A DNA stretch of 42,933 nt from Candidatus Chisholmbacteria bacterium (GTDB lineage: Bacteria > Patescibacteriota > Microgenomatia > UBA1400 > JACOWY01). The DNA is taken from the NCBI GenBank assembly GCA_016176555.1, contig JACOWY010000005.1, positions 1-42,933 on the forward strand. Reading direction: 5' to 3'. How positions within the stretch are numbered: the first letter of the stretch is position 1; each line of letters starts with the position of its first letter. This document shows, one piece after another, positions 9,079 through 16,700 of this stretch. The notes under the pieces are model-generated. The model was not told the DNA's origin. It made no database searches and worked only from the letters and a program-made list of their open reading frames with translations. The position numbers and the translations under genes are program-made.

Positions 9079-9843
9079 CTAATCTTCTAGTCGTTCAACC
9101 GACAAAACATCTCCTGTTTTGACTTGGAATTTCTCCACCGCCGAACCAAGGCGTTGGGCAACCTCCAAAGTTTGATGACTTCCTTCATAAATTAGTAGCT
9201 CCCCTGGACCAACATCTTCAAAAGTTTTGCAAAATGGTATAACCGCTTCAAAAACTGAACTTCCAACTAATACCCTATCTCCCGCACTAAAATTTGTCGC
9301 TTCTGAGCTTAATTTAATATTCCCATAGGGATCAACGTGTACCACTTGGTAGGGAGAAAACTCCAGTGGAATAATTTCCGTTGTCTCCAGTGGCACGCAA
9401 AATTCTTCCAGCCTCACTCCTCGCGTTAATAACCCTGCTGCCCGAGCAAAAACATCTCTGCCATGGAAAGTGTTTGATCTAATCGGAGCAATCCTGTCTT
9501 CTTCTAGTCGATAGGCTTGAATAATGCCATCGTCTCTCGCCGCCGGGTACAACAACCCATTATTCGGTCCAATAAACCAGTGATTTCTTGATCGAATTAA
9601 TAATCCAGACCTTTCCGAACCGACTCCAGGATCCACCACTCCTAAGTGTATTGACCCAGGTGGAGCCAATCTATAAACCTTAGACAGTACAAACGCCCCT
9701 TCAATAACTGAAAACGGGGAAACCGTATTTGAAACGTTAACAATCCGCGCTTCTCCGTTTAAGGCAGCAATAACTAGCTCTAGCTGTGCTAAAGCAAAGG
9801 CATCACCGAAATCAGTTGTGACCGTTATTACTTCTTTAGGCAT
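9079..9843 (-). CDS. SAM hydroxide adenosyltransferase / S-adenosylmethionine hydrolase family protein (DUF62)
   Basis: VTTDFGD, HLGVVDPGVGSER, GPNNGLL, NTFHGRDVFARAAG, VDPYGNIKLS. Confidence 0.9.
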   Translation of the reverse strand: MPKEVITVTTDFGDAFALAQLELVIAALNGEARIVNVSNTVSPFSVIEGAFVLSKVYRLAPPGSIHLGVVDPGVGSERSGLLIRSRNHWFIGPNNGLLYPAARDDGIIQAYRLEEDRIAPIRSNTFHGRDVFARAAGLLTRGVRLEEFCVPLETTEIIPLEFSPYQVVHVDPYGNIKLSSEATNFSAGDRVLVGSSVFEAVIPFCKTFEDVGPGELLIYEGSHQTLEVAQRLGSAVEKFQVKTGDVLSVERLED

Positions 9844-9847
9844 AAAA

Positions 9848-9868
9848 AACCTCCTGGGAAAGGAGGTT
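9848..9868 (-). promoter_or_regulatory. SD-sequestering / terminator-like hairpin before the SAM-hydrolase gene
   Basis: Minus strand AACCTCCT-TTCCC-AGGAGGTT then T-tract and ATG; AGGAGG is the SD, 6 nt from the ATG. Confidence 0.75.
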
Positions 9869-9893
9869 AACTTTTGATCTTAAAATTTTAACT

Positions 9894-9980
9894 TTAAATC
9901 TCTTCCACTACCTCCTCTCGCCCATAATTTAATGCGCTCATCATCATTTCCATCATGGCGGAACGAGGCTGAATAATCAT
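9894..9980 (-). CDS. Putative Met-rich leader peptide, 28 aa: MIIQPRSAMMEMMMSALNYGREEVVEEI
   Basis: Short ORF starting about 7 nt after TATAAT; 6 Met in 28 codons including MM-E-MMM; below the ORF-track length cutoff. Confidence 0.55.
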   Translation of the reverse strand: MIIQPRSAMMEMMMSALNYGREEVVEEI

Positions 9981-9986
9981 AGGGCT

Positions 9987-9995
9987 ATTATAACA
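9987..9995 (-). promoter_or_regulatory. Extended -10 promoter TGTTATAAT for the leader / SAM hydrolase / metG operon
   Basis: TG-N-TATAAT on the minus strand; predicted start site falls on or next to the leader ATG (9980). Confidence 0.65.
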
Positions 9996-10036
9996 CAACC
10001 TTACACAAGCTTTACTACCAAACACACTCTTTGTAT

Positions 10037-10405
10037 CTATCCTTTACCCACCATTGACTTAAACAAGTTGGCAATCTTATGTGACCACTTTTCCGCCCAG
10101 ACTTCTGCCTTCACTTTGCGCAATGCCGCTTGTATCCCTGGGTTTCCCATTTGCTCCTGCACCGTGGCCACCGTCGCCGAAGATACTTTCAAAGTTTCTT
10201 TGATATTTTCATACGATCTCCCTTTATCGAGAAACGCCACAATTGCCAGTTTTTTCGCCAAAGCGATGTGTTGCGTCTCGCCCAAAAGGTCTTTCAAAAT
10301 CAACCCCACCTCATCCGGATCTGTCGCATCCGCCAACATTTGGTGTAGCACCCAAAAAAGCTGTTTTTCAATATGCAGATTCAGTCTTCGCGTCGAAGCT
10401 TGCAT
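10037..10405 (-). CDS. YerC/TrpR-like (trp repressor family) transcriptional regulator
   Basis: VGLILKDLLGETQHIALAKKLAIVAFLDKGRSYENIKETLKVSSATVATV is a TrpR/YerC helix-turn-helix pattern. Confidence 0.85.
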   Translation of the reverse strand: MQASTRRLNLHIEKQLFWVLHQMLADATDPDEVGLILKDLLGETQHIALAKKLAIVAFLDKGRSYENIKETLKVSSATVATVQEQMGNPGIQAALRKVKAEVWAEKWSHKIANLFKSMVGKG

Positions 10406-10441
10406 GGGAAAATGACACTTTAATTAATTAAAGTAAAGCCT

Positions 10442-10559
10442 CTCCGACCTACTAGGTCGGAGCCTCTTTAAGTTTACAGACTGAAACTACGTACCGAAAG
10501 CCCCAAAACAAAACTCCTCAAGTACCAACCCGTATCACGGGCTTTCTGGTACCGTAGTC
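10442..10559. repeat. Composite hairpins between a small membrane gene and the yerC-like gene
   Basis: CTCCGACCTA-C-TAGGTCGGAG (10442-10462); ACTACGTACCGAAAGCCC (from ~10486) pairs with GGGCTTTCTGGTACCGTAGT (to ~10558). Confidence 0.8.
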
Positions 10560-10563
10560 CACC

Positions 10564-10911
10564 TTAGCGGCTCTGAAAATAAAAATCAATTGCTACCGTC
10601 AAAGCCAACAAGAGTGCCACGTTCACCACATTCCCGAGCCGCACCAACCGCAAGATTAAAATTACCGTCAAAACCAAAGCGTAGAGAAGCCCTCGCCGAC
10701 TGTTGTTTAAAACTAGTGTGATTAAAAAAAACCAGGCTAAAAAAAAGACCCCAAAAAAAGGCACATAAACCCCAGCCCAAATAAAATCTCTCACCACTAA
10801 GGGATCAACCTGCCACAGCAAAAACCCCAAGCCCCCGAAACTCAGACAGGTTAACACCAAAAGGGGCAACGTCGTTTTTTTCTCTCGTCTCCTCATCTTT
10901 CCAAGTATCAA
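10564..10911 (-). CDS. Small membrane protein, 115 aa
   Basis: Three to four hydrophobic segments. Confidence 0.6.
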   Translation of the reverse strand: MILGKMRRREKKTTLPLLVLTCLSFGGLGFLLWQVDPLVVRDFIWAGVYVPFFGVFFLAWFFLITLVLNNSRRGLLYALVLTVILILRLVRLGNVVNVALLLALTVAIDFYFQSR

Positions 10912-10941
10912 TTCTAGAAGCCAGGATGTTAAAATGCCAGC

Positions 10942-11061
10942 ATGGCCGAAACCGAACCCAAAGACACCGCTACTCGCATCAAAGAAATCGCTTGGACTGC
11001 CTTAAAAGCCCTTATCGCTGCTGTCGGCGCTCTTACTCTCGTCAACTGGTTCGCTCAATAA
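10942..11061 (+). CDS. 39-aa single-TM microprotein MAETEPKDTATRIKEIAWTALKALIAAVGALTLVNWFAQ
   Basis: Short ORF missing from the supplied track; amphipathic start plus hydrophobic helix. Confidence 0.4.
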   Translation: MAETEPKDTATRIKEIAWTALKALIAAVGALTLVNWFAQ

Positions 11062-11069
11062 AATGAACC

Positions 11070-11181
11070 TATTTCAAAAGTCACATTGTCATCCTGCCTG
11101 CCCGCCTCTGGAGGGAGCAGAGCGAAGGATCTCAACAGATTCTTCTCCCACCTTGGCGGGATCAGAATGACAGTTTTGAAA
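11070..11181. repeat. GTCATCCTG...GAATGAC palindromic intergenic repeat
   Basis: Outer TTTCAAAA...TTTTGAAA, then GTCATCCTG...CAGAATGAC, inner GAAGGATCTC core. Confidence 0.75.
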
Positions 11182-11201
11182 CTTATTCAATATCTTTACC
11201 T

Positions 11202-12234
11202 ATGATCCCCGAGCTCTATTTAATCTCTGCCCTTGTCATCATCGGTTTTGCCCTGCTGGCTTGGTATCTCAATCGTCGCCTGAAAGATCTAAAGGATAGC
11301 AACAAAATGGATACCGCCCTCACCGAATGGTTAAAAAGTATGCAAGCCTCGATTGAAACGGCCTCCAAAACCATCAACCAATCACTCCATGCATCTAATA
11401 AAAATGTCACCGACAGCCTGATGAAATCGTCTCGCGATCTCAACGTCAGGCTTGATAAAGCCGCCGAAGTCATCGGCAAACTCCAAAAAGAAGCCGGCCA
11501 ATTCTCCTCTGTTTCCGAATCCATGCGCGATCTCCAAGCCTTTCTCAAAAGCCCCAAGCTCCGCGGCAACATCGGCGAGCAAGTTCTCCAAGATCTCATC
11601 TCGCAAATTTTCCCCAAAAATTCTTTTCACCTCCAATACAGCTTCAAAGGTGGCGCCAAAGTCGACGCCGCCATCAAAACCGACGCCGGCATTTTGCCCA
11701 TCGACTCCAAACTTCCCATGGAAAACTTTCAACTCTTAATGTCCGTCACCGATAAGACTGAAAAAAAAGCTCGCCCAACGTGCCTTTGTTCACGACGTCA
11801 AAAAACACATCGACGACATCGCTAGAAAATACATTCTTCCCGAAGAAGGCACCATGGATTTCGCCCTCATGTACCTTCCCTCCGAGCCGGTCTACTACGA
11901 AGTCGTTTCTGACACCGAGCTGACTGACTACGCTCGCCGCCGCCGCGTCTACCCCGTTTCTCCCACCACCCTCTACGCGCACTTGCAGATGATCCTCCTC
12001 ACCTTTGAGGGTAAAAAAATCGAATCCACCAGTCGCGAAATCCTTAACTTAATGCGGGGGGTGCGCAAAGACTATGAAAAAGTCGAAGTCCATCTCACTA
12101 CCCTCGGTTCCCACATCGGCAACGCCTACAACAAGTTCTCCGAAGTCGACCGCTCTTTTACCCTCATGGGTCAAAAACTCTCTTCGTCCACCCAACTCGA
12201 AGCCAAGGAAAAACAGCTCAAACTGGAGGAGTAG
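11202..12234 (+). CDS. rmuC: RmuC-family protein, split by a +1 frameshift at an A8 run
   Basis: SPKLRGNIGEQVLQDLISQIFP ... PIDSKLPMENFQLL then, in another frame, KLAQRAFVHDVKKHIDDIARKYILPEEGTMDFALMYLPSEPVYYEV. Confidence 0.88.
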
Positions 12235-12237
12235 TCA

Positions 12238-12780
12238 ATGGTTCAAAGTTTCACTTCTAAGTCAGGTCGACACATCAATCTCCGGCCGCCGAAGGCAAGC
12301 GACGTTATGATTCTCCAAAACTACATCAACGCTCTCGTCGCCGAAGACGCGCCAATTTTGATTAATAGACAACAAACCATCTCCCAAGAAAAAGAACACG
12401 TTGCCAATATCATGAAGGCCATCAAAGCAGGGGAAAGAGTTCAGCTCCTCGCCTTTCACGGCCCAAAGTTAATCGCCAACGCCCAAGTTGTCAAAGGCAA
12501 ATACCGTATGTCCCACGTCGGCACCTTTGGCATTTCTGTGGCCAAAGACTATCGAGATGATGGTATCGGTAAAAAGCTCGCCGCAGCCATCATTAAGCTC
12601 GCTATTAACAATCTAAAAACTAAACTATTCGAGTTAACCGTTCATGATGACAACCCTCGCGCCCTTCATCTCTATGAGAAATTAGGTTTTAAAAAAATCG
12701 GTGTCTTACCCAAAGCCACTCAGTATAAACAAGATCTCGTCGACTTAGTTTACATGTACCGTTGGATAGGGAAGTCCTAA
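12238..12780 (+). CDS. GNAT-family N-acetyltransferase
   Basis: VAKDYRDDGIGKKLAAAIIKLA ... VHDDNPRALHLYEKLGFKKIG. Confidence 0.9.
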   Translation: MVQSFTSKSGRHINLRPPKASDVMILQNYINALVAEDAPILINRQQTISQEKEHVANIMKAIKAGERVQLLAFHGPKLIANAQVVKGKYRMSHVGTFGISVAKDYRDDGIGKKLAAAIIKLAINNLKTKLFELTVHDDNPRALHLYEKLGFKKIGVLPKATQYKQDLVDLVYMYRWIGKS

Positions 12781-15668
12781 TGGTTCGCTCAGTTTCTCCG
12801 AATTTCCAACAGTTAAAAGCCATCAAGCACCCTAAAGGCGCGCTGCTCATCGTTGCCGGTGCCGGTACCGGCAAAACCACGGTTATCACCGAGCGCATCA
12901 AGTTCCTCATCCATAAAAAAAACATTGCTTCCCATAACATCCTCGCCGTCACCTTCACCGACAAAGCCGCCGCCGAAATGCTCGAGCGCCTCGACGTCGT
13001 CATGCCCTTAGGTTACGAAGAACCGTGGTTATCAACGTTCCAAAGCTTCTGCGATCGCCTCCTCAAGGTCGAAGGGCTAGAGATTGGCCTCGATCCCAAC
13101 TATCGGATTCTTTCCCCCCCCGAGCAATGGATTCTCATCCGCAAAAACCTCTTTGATTTCCAGCTTTCCTACTACCGCCCCCTCGGTAACCCCACTAAAT
13201 TTATCTCCGCTCTGCTCACCTTTTTCTCCCGCGCCCAAGACGAAGATGTTAGTCCAGAAAAACTTATCAAATATGCAAAAAACCTTTCAGTGCCCTCAGC
13301 CAAACTCAGTGCCCTCAGTGGCTCAAAAACCCATTCGGAGGGTAAAAAAATCTTTCGAGAAGAAAAGGCCAAGCTTCTCGAAGTCGCCCAAGCCTACCAA
13401 ACCTACACCGACCTCAAACGAAAAGAATCTCTCCTCGACTTTGGCGATCTCATTACTGGCACCATCGAACTGTTTAAAAAAAGGCAAAACGTCTTAAGCA
13501 AATATCAACAACAGTTTAAGCATATCCTCGTCGACGAATTCCAAGATACCAACTACGCCCAATACGAGCTCCTCAAACTCCTCGCTCCCGCCACAACCAA
13601 TCCCAATCTCATCGTCGTCGGCGACGACGATCAATCAATTTACAAATTCAGGGGCGCCGCCATCAGCAATATTCTAGAGTTTAAATCCGATTACCCCAAA
13701 GCCAAAACTGTTGTCCTCACCCAAAACTACCGTTCCACCCAACCCATCCTCACTGCCGCCCATAGCCTCATCCAAAACAATAACCCCGACCGGCTGGAAA
13801 TCAAACTCAAGCTCAACAAAAAACTCGAGCCCACCAGAAAATCCAGAGCCACAGAAAAACCCCACATCATCTCTCTCTCCACCGAAGAAGAAGAAACCGA
13901 ATGGGTCACCCAAAAAATCCTCGAACTCACCGCCCGTGAGCCATATACTTACAAAGACTTTGCCATTTTGGCTCGCTCTAATAACCAACTCGATCCGTTT
14001 GTCAGCGTCTTCCGCCGCCACGGCCTTCCCTACCAACTAGTCGGCAATCGTGGCCTGTTTGATCGCGCAGAAATAAACTTCCTCATCCACTTTCTCAAAG
14101 TCGTCGTCGACCCCACCGATTCCACCTCCCTCTTTCATTTACTTTCGCACCCTAGCCTCAAGTTTAATGCCGCCGATATTCTTGATCTCTTAAGAGAATC
14201 ACGCCGCCACCGCACCTCCTTGTGGCACCGGTTGCGGCAAAAATCAGCTGCCAAAAATCAGAAAGTTGTCGATCTCATTGAGGGTTTCAGCCGCCAAGTC
14301 TCCTCTACCTCTCCCACCAAAATCCTCTACAGTTTCCTCCAGAGAACCGACCTTTTAAAAGAGTTAACCCAAATCCCAACTTTAGAAAACGAGCTCCAGA
14401 TCAAAAACATCAATCTCTTTCTCTCCCTTGCCAAAAAGTTTGAAGCCGAAAATCCCGCTCCCACCGTCATCGAATTTGTCGATTACCTCGAGCTTCTTCT
14501 CGAAGCCGGCGACAACCCCGCCCAAGCCGAAATTGAAGACGTCGACACCGTCAGACTCATCACCATCCATTCTGCCAAAGGCTTAGAATTTCCTGTCGTC
14601 TTTATTCCCGGCCTCATTACCGGCCGCTTTCCCTCTGTTTCCCGTCGTGACCCCATCGAGTTTCCTGAGAGACTCATTAAAGAAACGTTGCCGAAAGGTG
14701 ACGAGCACCTCCAAGAAGAACGTCGCCTTCTTTACGTCGGCCTCACTCGAGCGCGGGATTACCTCTATCTCACCTGGGCCAAAGACGTCGGCGGAGTCAG
14801 AAAAAGATATCCTTCCGGTTTTCTCCATGAAACTCAACTACCTTCAATTACCCCCGAAACTTCTCCCCAAAAATCACTCTTGGCCATTGCCCCCAAAACC
14901 CCACTTCGCATTACTCGCCTCGCTCGTGGTCGAATTGATCTCAAATTCGTCAGCTACTCCCAAATCGACACTTTTAAAACCTGCCCCCTCAAATACAAAT
15001 ACCGCTACGTCCTTCAGGTGCCCGCCAAACCGCACCACGCCCTGACTTTCGGCCAAAGCCTCCACGACACCCTCCGCCATTTTCATCAATTCGAACTAAA
15101 GGGCCAAAAGCTCGGTCTTCAAGATCTTCTCTCCATCTATAAACACTACTTCCGTTCCGATGGTTATGAGTCAGAAACCCACAAGAAAGCCCGCTTTCTC
15201 GCCGGCCGAAAAGCTCTTAGACAGTACTTCAAGGTCTATCAAAAAAAACTCGGCCAACCCATTGAACTAGAAAAAAGCTTTCGCCTCAAAATCGCCGGCA
15301 TTCCCCTCATTGGCCGCATCGACCGCATCGACAAAATTGCTGGCGAGCATGAAATTGTCGACTACAAAACCGGCGCCAGCCAAGACAAGAAAAAAGTCGA
15401 CGTCGACGAACAATTAAGCATTTACGCCTTAGCTGCCAGAGAATCTCTGCATCTTAGCCTCAAAAGCTTAAGCCTCTATTTTCTCGATTCCAACGAAAAA
15501 GTCTCTACTACCCGATCCAATCAGGATATGGATAGTACCCTCACTCGTCTTCAAACCACCATTAAGGCTATGAAAAACTCAGATTTTCCCCCCAAACCCG
15601 GCTACCCCTTCCCTTGCGGCTTTTGCGAATACAACCGTATTTGCCCCTTTGCGGCCAAGCGAAAATAA
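12780..15668 (+). CDS. UvrD/PcrA/AddA-type helicase with C-terminal PD-(D/E)XK nuclease and Cys cluster
   Basis: VAGAGTGKTTVI, TFTDKAAAEM, LVDEFQDTNYAQ, VVGDDDQSIYKFRGA, TIHSAKGLEFPVVF; nuclease EIVDYKTGA; CGFCEYNRICPF. Confidence 0.93.
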   Translation: MVRSVSPNFQQLKAIKHPKGALLIVAGAGTGKTTVITERIKFLIHKKNIASHNILAVTFTDKAAAEMLERLDVVMPLGYEEPWLSTFQSFCDRLLKVEGLEIGLDPNYRILSPPEQWILIRKNLFDFQLSYYRPLGNPTKFISALLTFFSRAQDEDVSPEKLIKYAKNLSVPSAKLSALSGSKTHSEGKKIFREEKAKLLEVAQAYQTYTDLKRKESLLDFGDLITGTIELFKKRQNVLSKYQQQFKHILVDEFQDTNYAQYELLKLLAPATTNPNLIVVGDDDQSIYKFRGAAISNILEFKSDYPKAKTVVLTQNYRSTQPILTAAHSLIQNNNPDRLEIKLKLNKKLEPTRKSRATEKPHIISLSTEEEETEWVTQKILELTAREPYTYKDFAILARSNNQLDPFVSVFRRHGLPYQLVGNRGLFDRAEINFLIHFLKVVVDPTDSTSLFHLLSHPSLKFNAADILDLLRESRRHRTSLWHRLRQKSAAKNQKVVDLIEGFSRQVSSTSPTKILYSFLQRTDLLKELTQIPTLENELQIKNINLFLSLAKKFEAENPAPTVIEFVDYLELLLEAGDNPAQAEIEDVDTVRLITIHSAKGLEFPVVFIPGLITGRFPSVSRRDPIEFPERLIKETLPKGDEHLQEERRLLYVGLTRARDYLYLTWAKDVGGVRKRYPSGFLHETQLPSITPETSPQKSLLAIAPKTPLRITRLARGRIDLKFVSYSQIDTFKTCPLKYKYRYVLQVPAKPHHALTFGQSLHDTLRHFHQFELKGQKLGLQDLLSIYKHYFRSDGYESETHKKARFLAGRKALRQYFKVYQKKLGQPIELEKSFRLKIAGIPLIGRIDRIDKIAGEHEIVDYKTGASQDKKKVDVDEQLSIYALAARESLHLSLKSLSLYFLDSNEKVSTTRSNQDMDSTLTRLQTTIKAMKNSDFPPKPGYPFPCGFCEYNRICPFAAKRK

Positions 15669-15671
15669 TTC

Positions 15672-15737
15672 CTACAACCGCATCTGTTTACCCTGTAGCG
15701 AATCTTTACGGGCCCCTTCGCTGTCAAGAAAAGGTAA
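15672..15737 (+). pseudogene. Relic copy of the helicase 3' end with small ACCC...GGG hairpin inserted
   Basis: TACAACCGCATCTG + TTTACCCTGTAGCGAATCTTTACGGG + CCCCTTCGCTGTCAAGAAAAGGTAA, compare ...TACAACCGTATTTGCCCCTTTGCGGCCAAGCGAAAATAA. Confidence 0.75.
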
Positions 15738-15748
15738 TACTCTTGACA
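15722..15748. promoter_or_regulatory. Inverted repeat TGTCAAGA-N11-TCTTGACA, possible operator overlapping a -35 TTGACA
   Basis: Perfect 8-bp arms upstream of the 50-aa ORF. Confidence 0.5.
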
Positions 15749-15778
15749 ACAAGTAACAGTGATAAACTGATAAATCAT

Positions 15779-15931
15779 ATGAAGCAAAACAAATCCGCAT
15801 CAAAACCCGACTTCTTTTCTTTCCGGGGCTCTCTTAAGGACAAAAAACTTCCTTCTGAGAAAACTATAGACAAAATCTCTCAACAATTTGCTGTTAAGCG
15901 CTACTTAAGAAGCCTCAAATATTCTCAATGA
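15779..15931 (+). CDS. Small ORF, possible VapB-like antitoxin (50 aa)
   Basis: MKQNKSASKPDFFSFRGSLKDKKLPSEKTIDKISQQFAVKRYLRSLKYSQ; stop overlaps the next start as ATGA. Confidence 0.4.
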   Translation: MKQNKSASKPDFFSFRGSLKDKKLPSEKTIDKISQQFAVKRYLRSLKYSQ

Positions 15932-15966
15932 CTAGTTTCATCGATACCAAAATAGAGTTAAGGATA
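15928..15966 (+). pseudogene. Possible truncated PIN/VapC toxin start (MTSFIDTKIELRIS...)
   Basis: Resembles the PIN start M..FIDTNILLR; runs into the relic helicase tail at ~15970. Confidence 0.35.
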
Positions 15967-15974
15967 TCACCCGC

Positions 15975-16126
15975 CGCAAACCCTAACCCTGGCTTCTCTT
16001 CCCCTGCAGCTTCTACGAATCAACCGCATCTGTTTACCCCGTTGAATTTCCGAATATGAATCCGGCACAGCCGGAGAATAAGTCGAAAATTCTCTACGGG
16101 GTCCTTTCGCGGCCAAGAAAAAGTAA
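15975..16126 (+). pseudogene. Second relic copy of the helicase 3' end carrying a three-tier nested hairpin (16033-16102)
   Basis: GGCTTCTCTTCCCCTGCAGCTTCTACGAATCAACCGCATCTG + hairpin + TCCTTTCGCGGCCAAGAAAAAGTAA aligned to 15600-15668. Confidence 0.8.
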
Positions 16127-16169
16127 GTCTTGCTGTTAATTGTTACCAAATTCTATTGGTAGACGAATA

Positions 16170-16592
16170 CTACTCATTAGAAAGTTTTCTAAATTCCCTT
16201 ATTTTTTTATAATTTCCGGCCGAAAGCCTTAACCTATCAGCTCCCACAGATATCCCTACAGGAGGGATAAACATTCCTGTAACAAGCACAACACTATCGA
16301 TAAATAGTTGGTTATAACCATGCAGATCTTTTGATGTAGACTTTTGAGGTAATGTGGGATTCAGTTCTGTAGCGCCTAAATTCAAGCCCACTTCAGTTAT
16401 TTTTATATCAGCCAACGTACCTAAGATATAAATTCCTGCTGAAACAGCTGCCGATTCCATCACAAACTCAGGTCCTATCAGATATAGTCCCCCAAACCAT
16501 ATTGCAAAGGAACCAATACCCACCGCAGTCAACAACCCAATTCTACTTCGAAAATTAGCAAAATATTCCGCCCTTCTGTCCAACTCATTCAT
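16170..16592 (-). CDS. Hypothetical membrane protein, 140 aa
   Basis: Two or three TM segments (IGLLTAVGIGSFAIWFGGLYLIG, FIDSVVLVTGMFIPPVGISVG). Confidence 0.6.
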   Translation of the reverse strand: MNELDRRAEYFANFRSRIGLLTAVGIGSFAIWFGGLYLIGPEFVMESAAVSAGIYILGTLADIKITEVGLNLGATELNPTLPQKSTSKDLHGYNQLFIDSVVLVTGMFIPPVGISVGADRLRLSAGNYKKIREFRKLSNE

Positions 16593-16700
16593 AACCTATA
16601 GTATACATTATTAGGAAAAACTTTATTTGGTCATCAGATGATTAGATTCCATCTCTTGTGGTTTCACGCTTATCATTTCGTCACACTAAGAAAAATAACA

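Noticed and set aside
9843-9995. T-box or SAM riboswitch upstream of the SAM hydrolase/metG
   Set aside because: No T-box motif (TGGNACCGCG-like) or SAM riboswitch core seen in the ~150 nt available; the short ORF plus hairpin fits better
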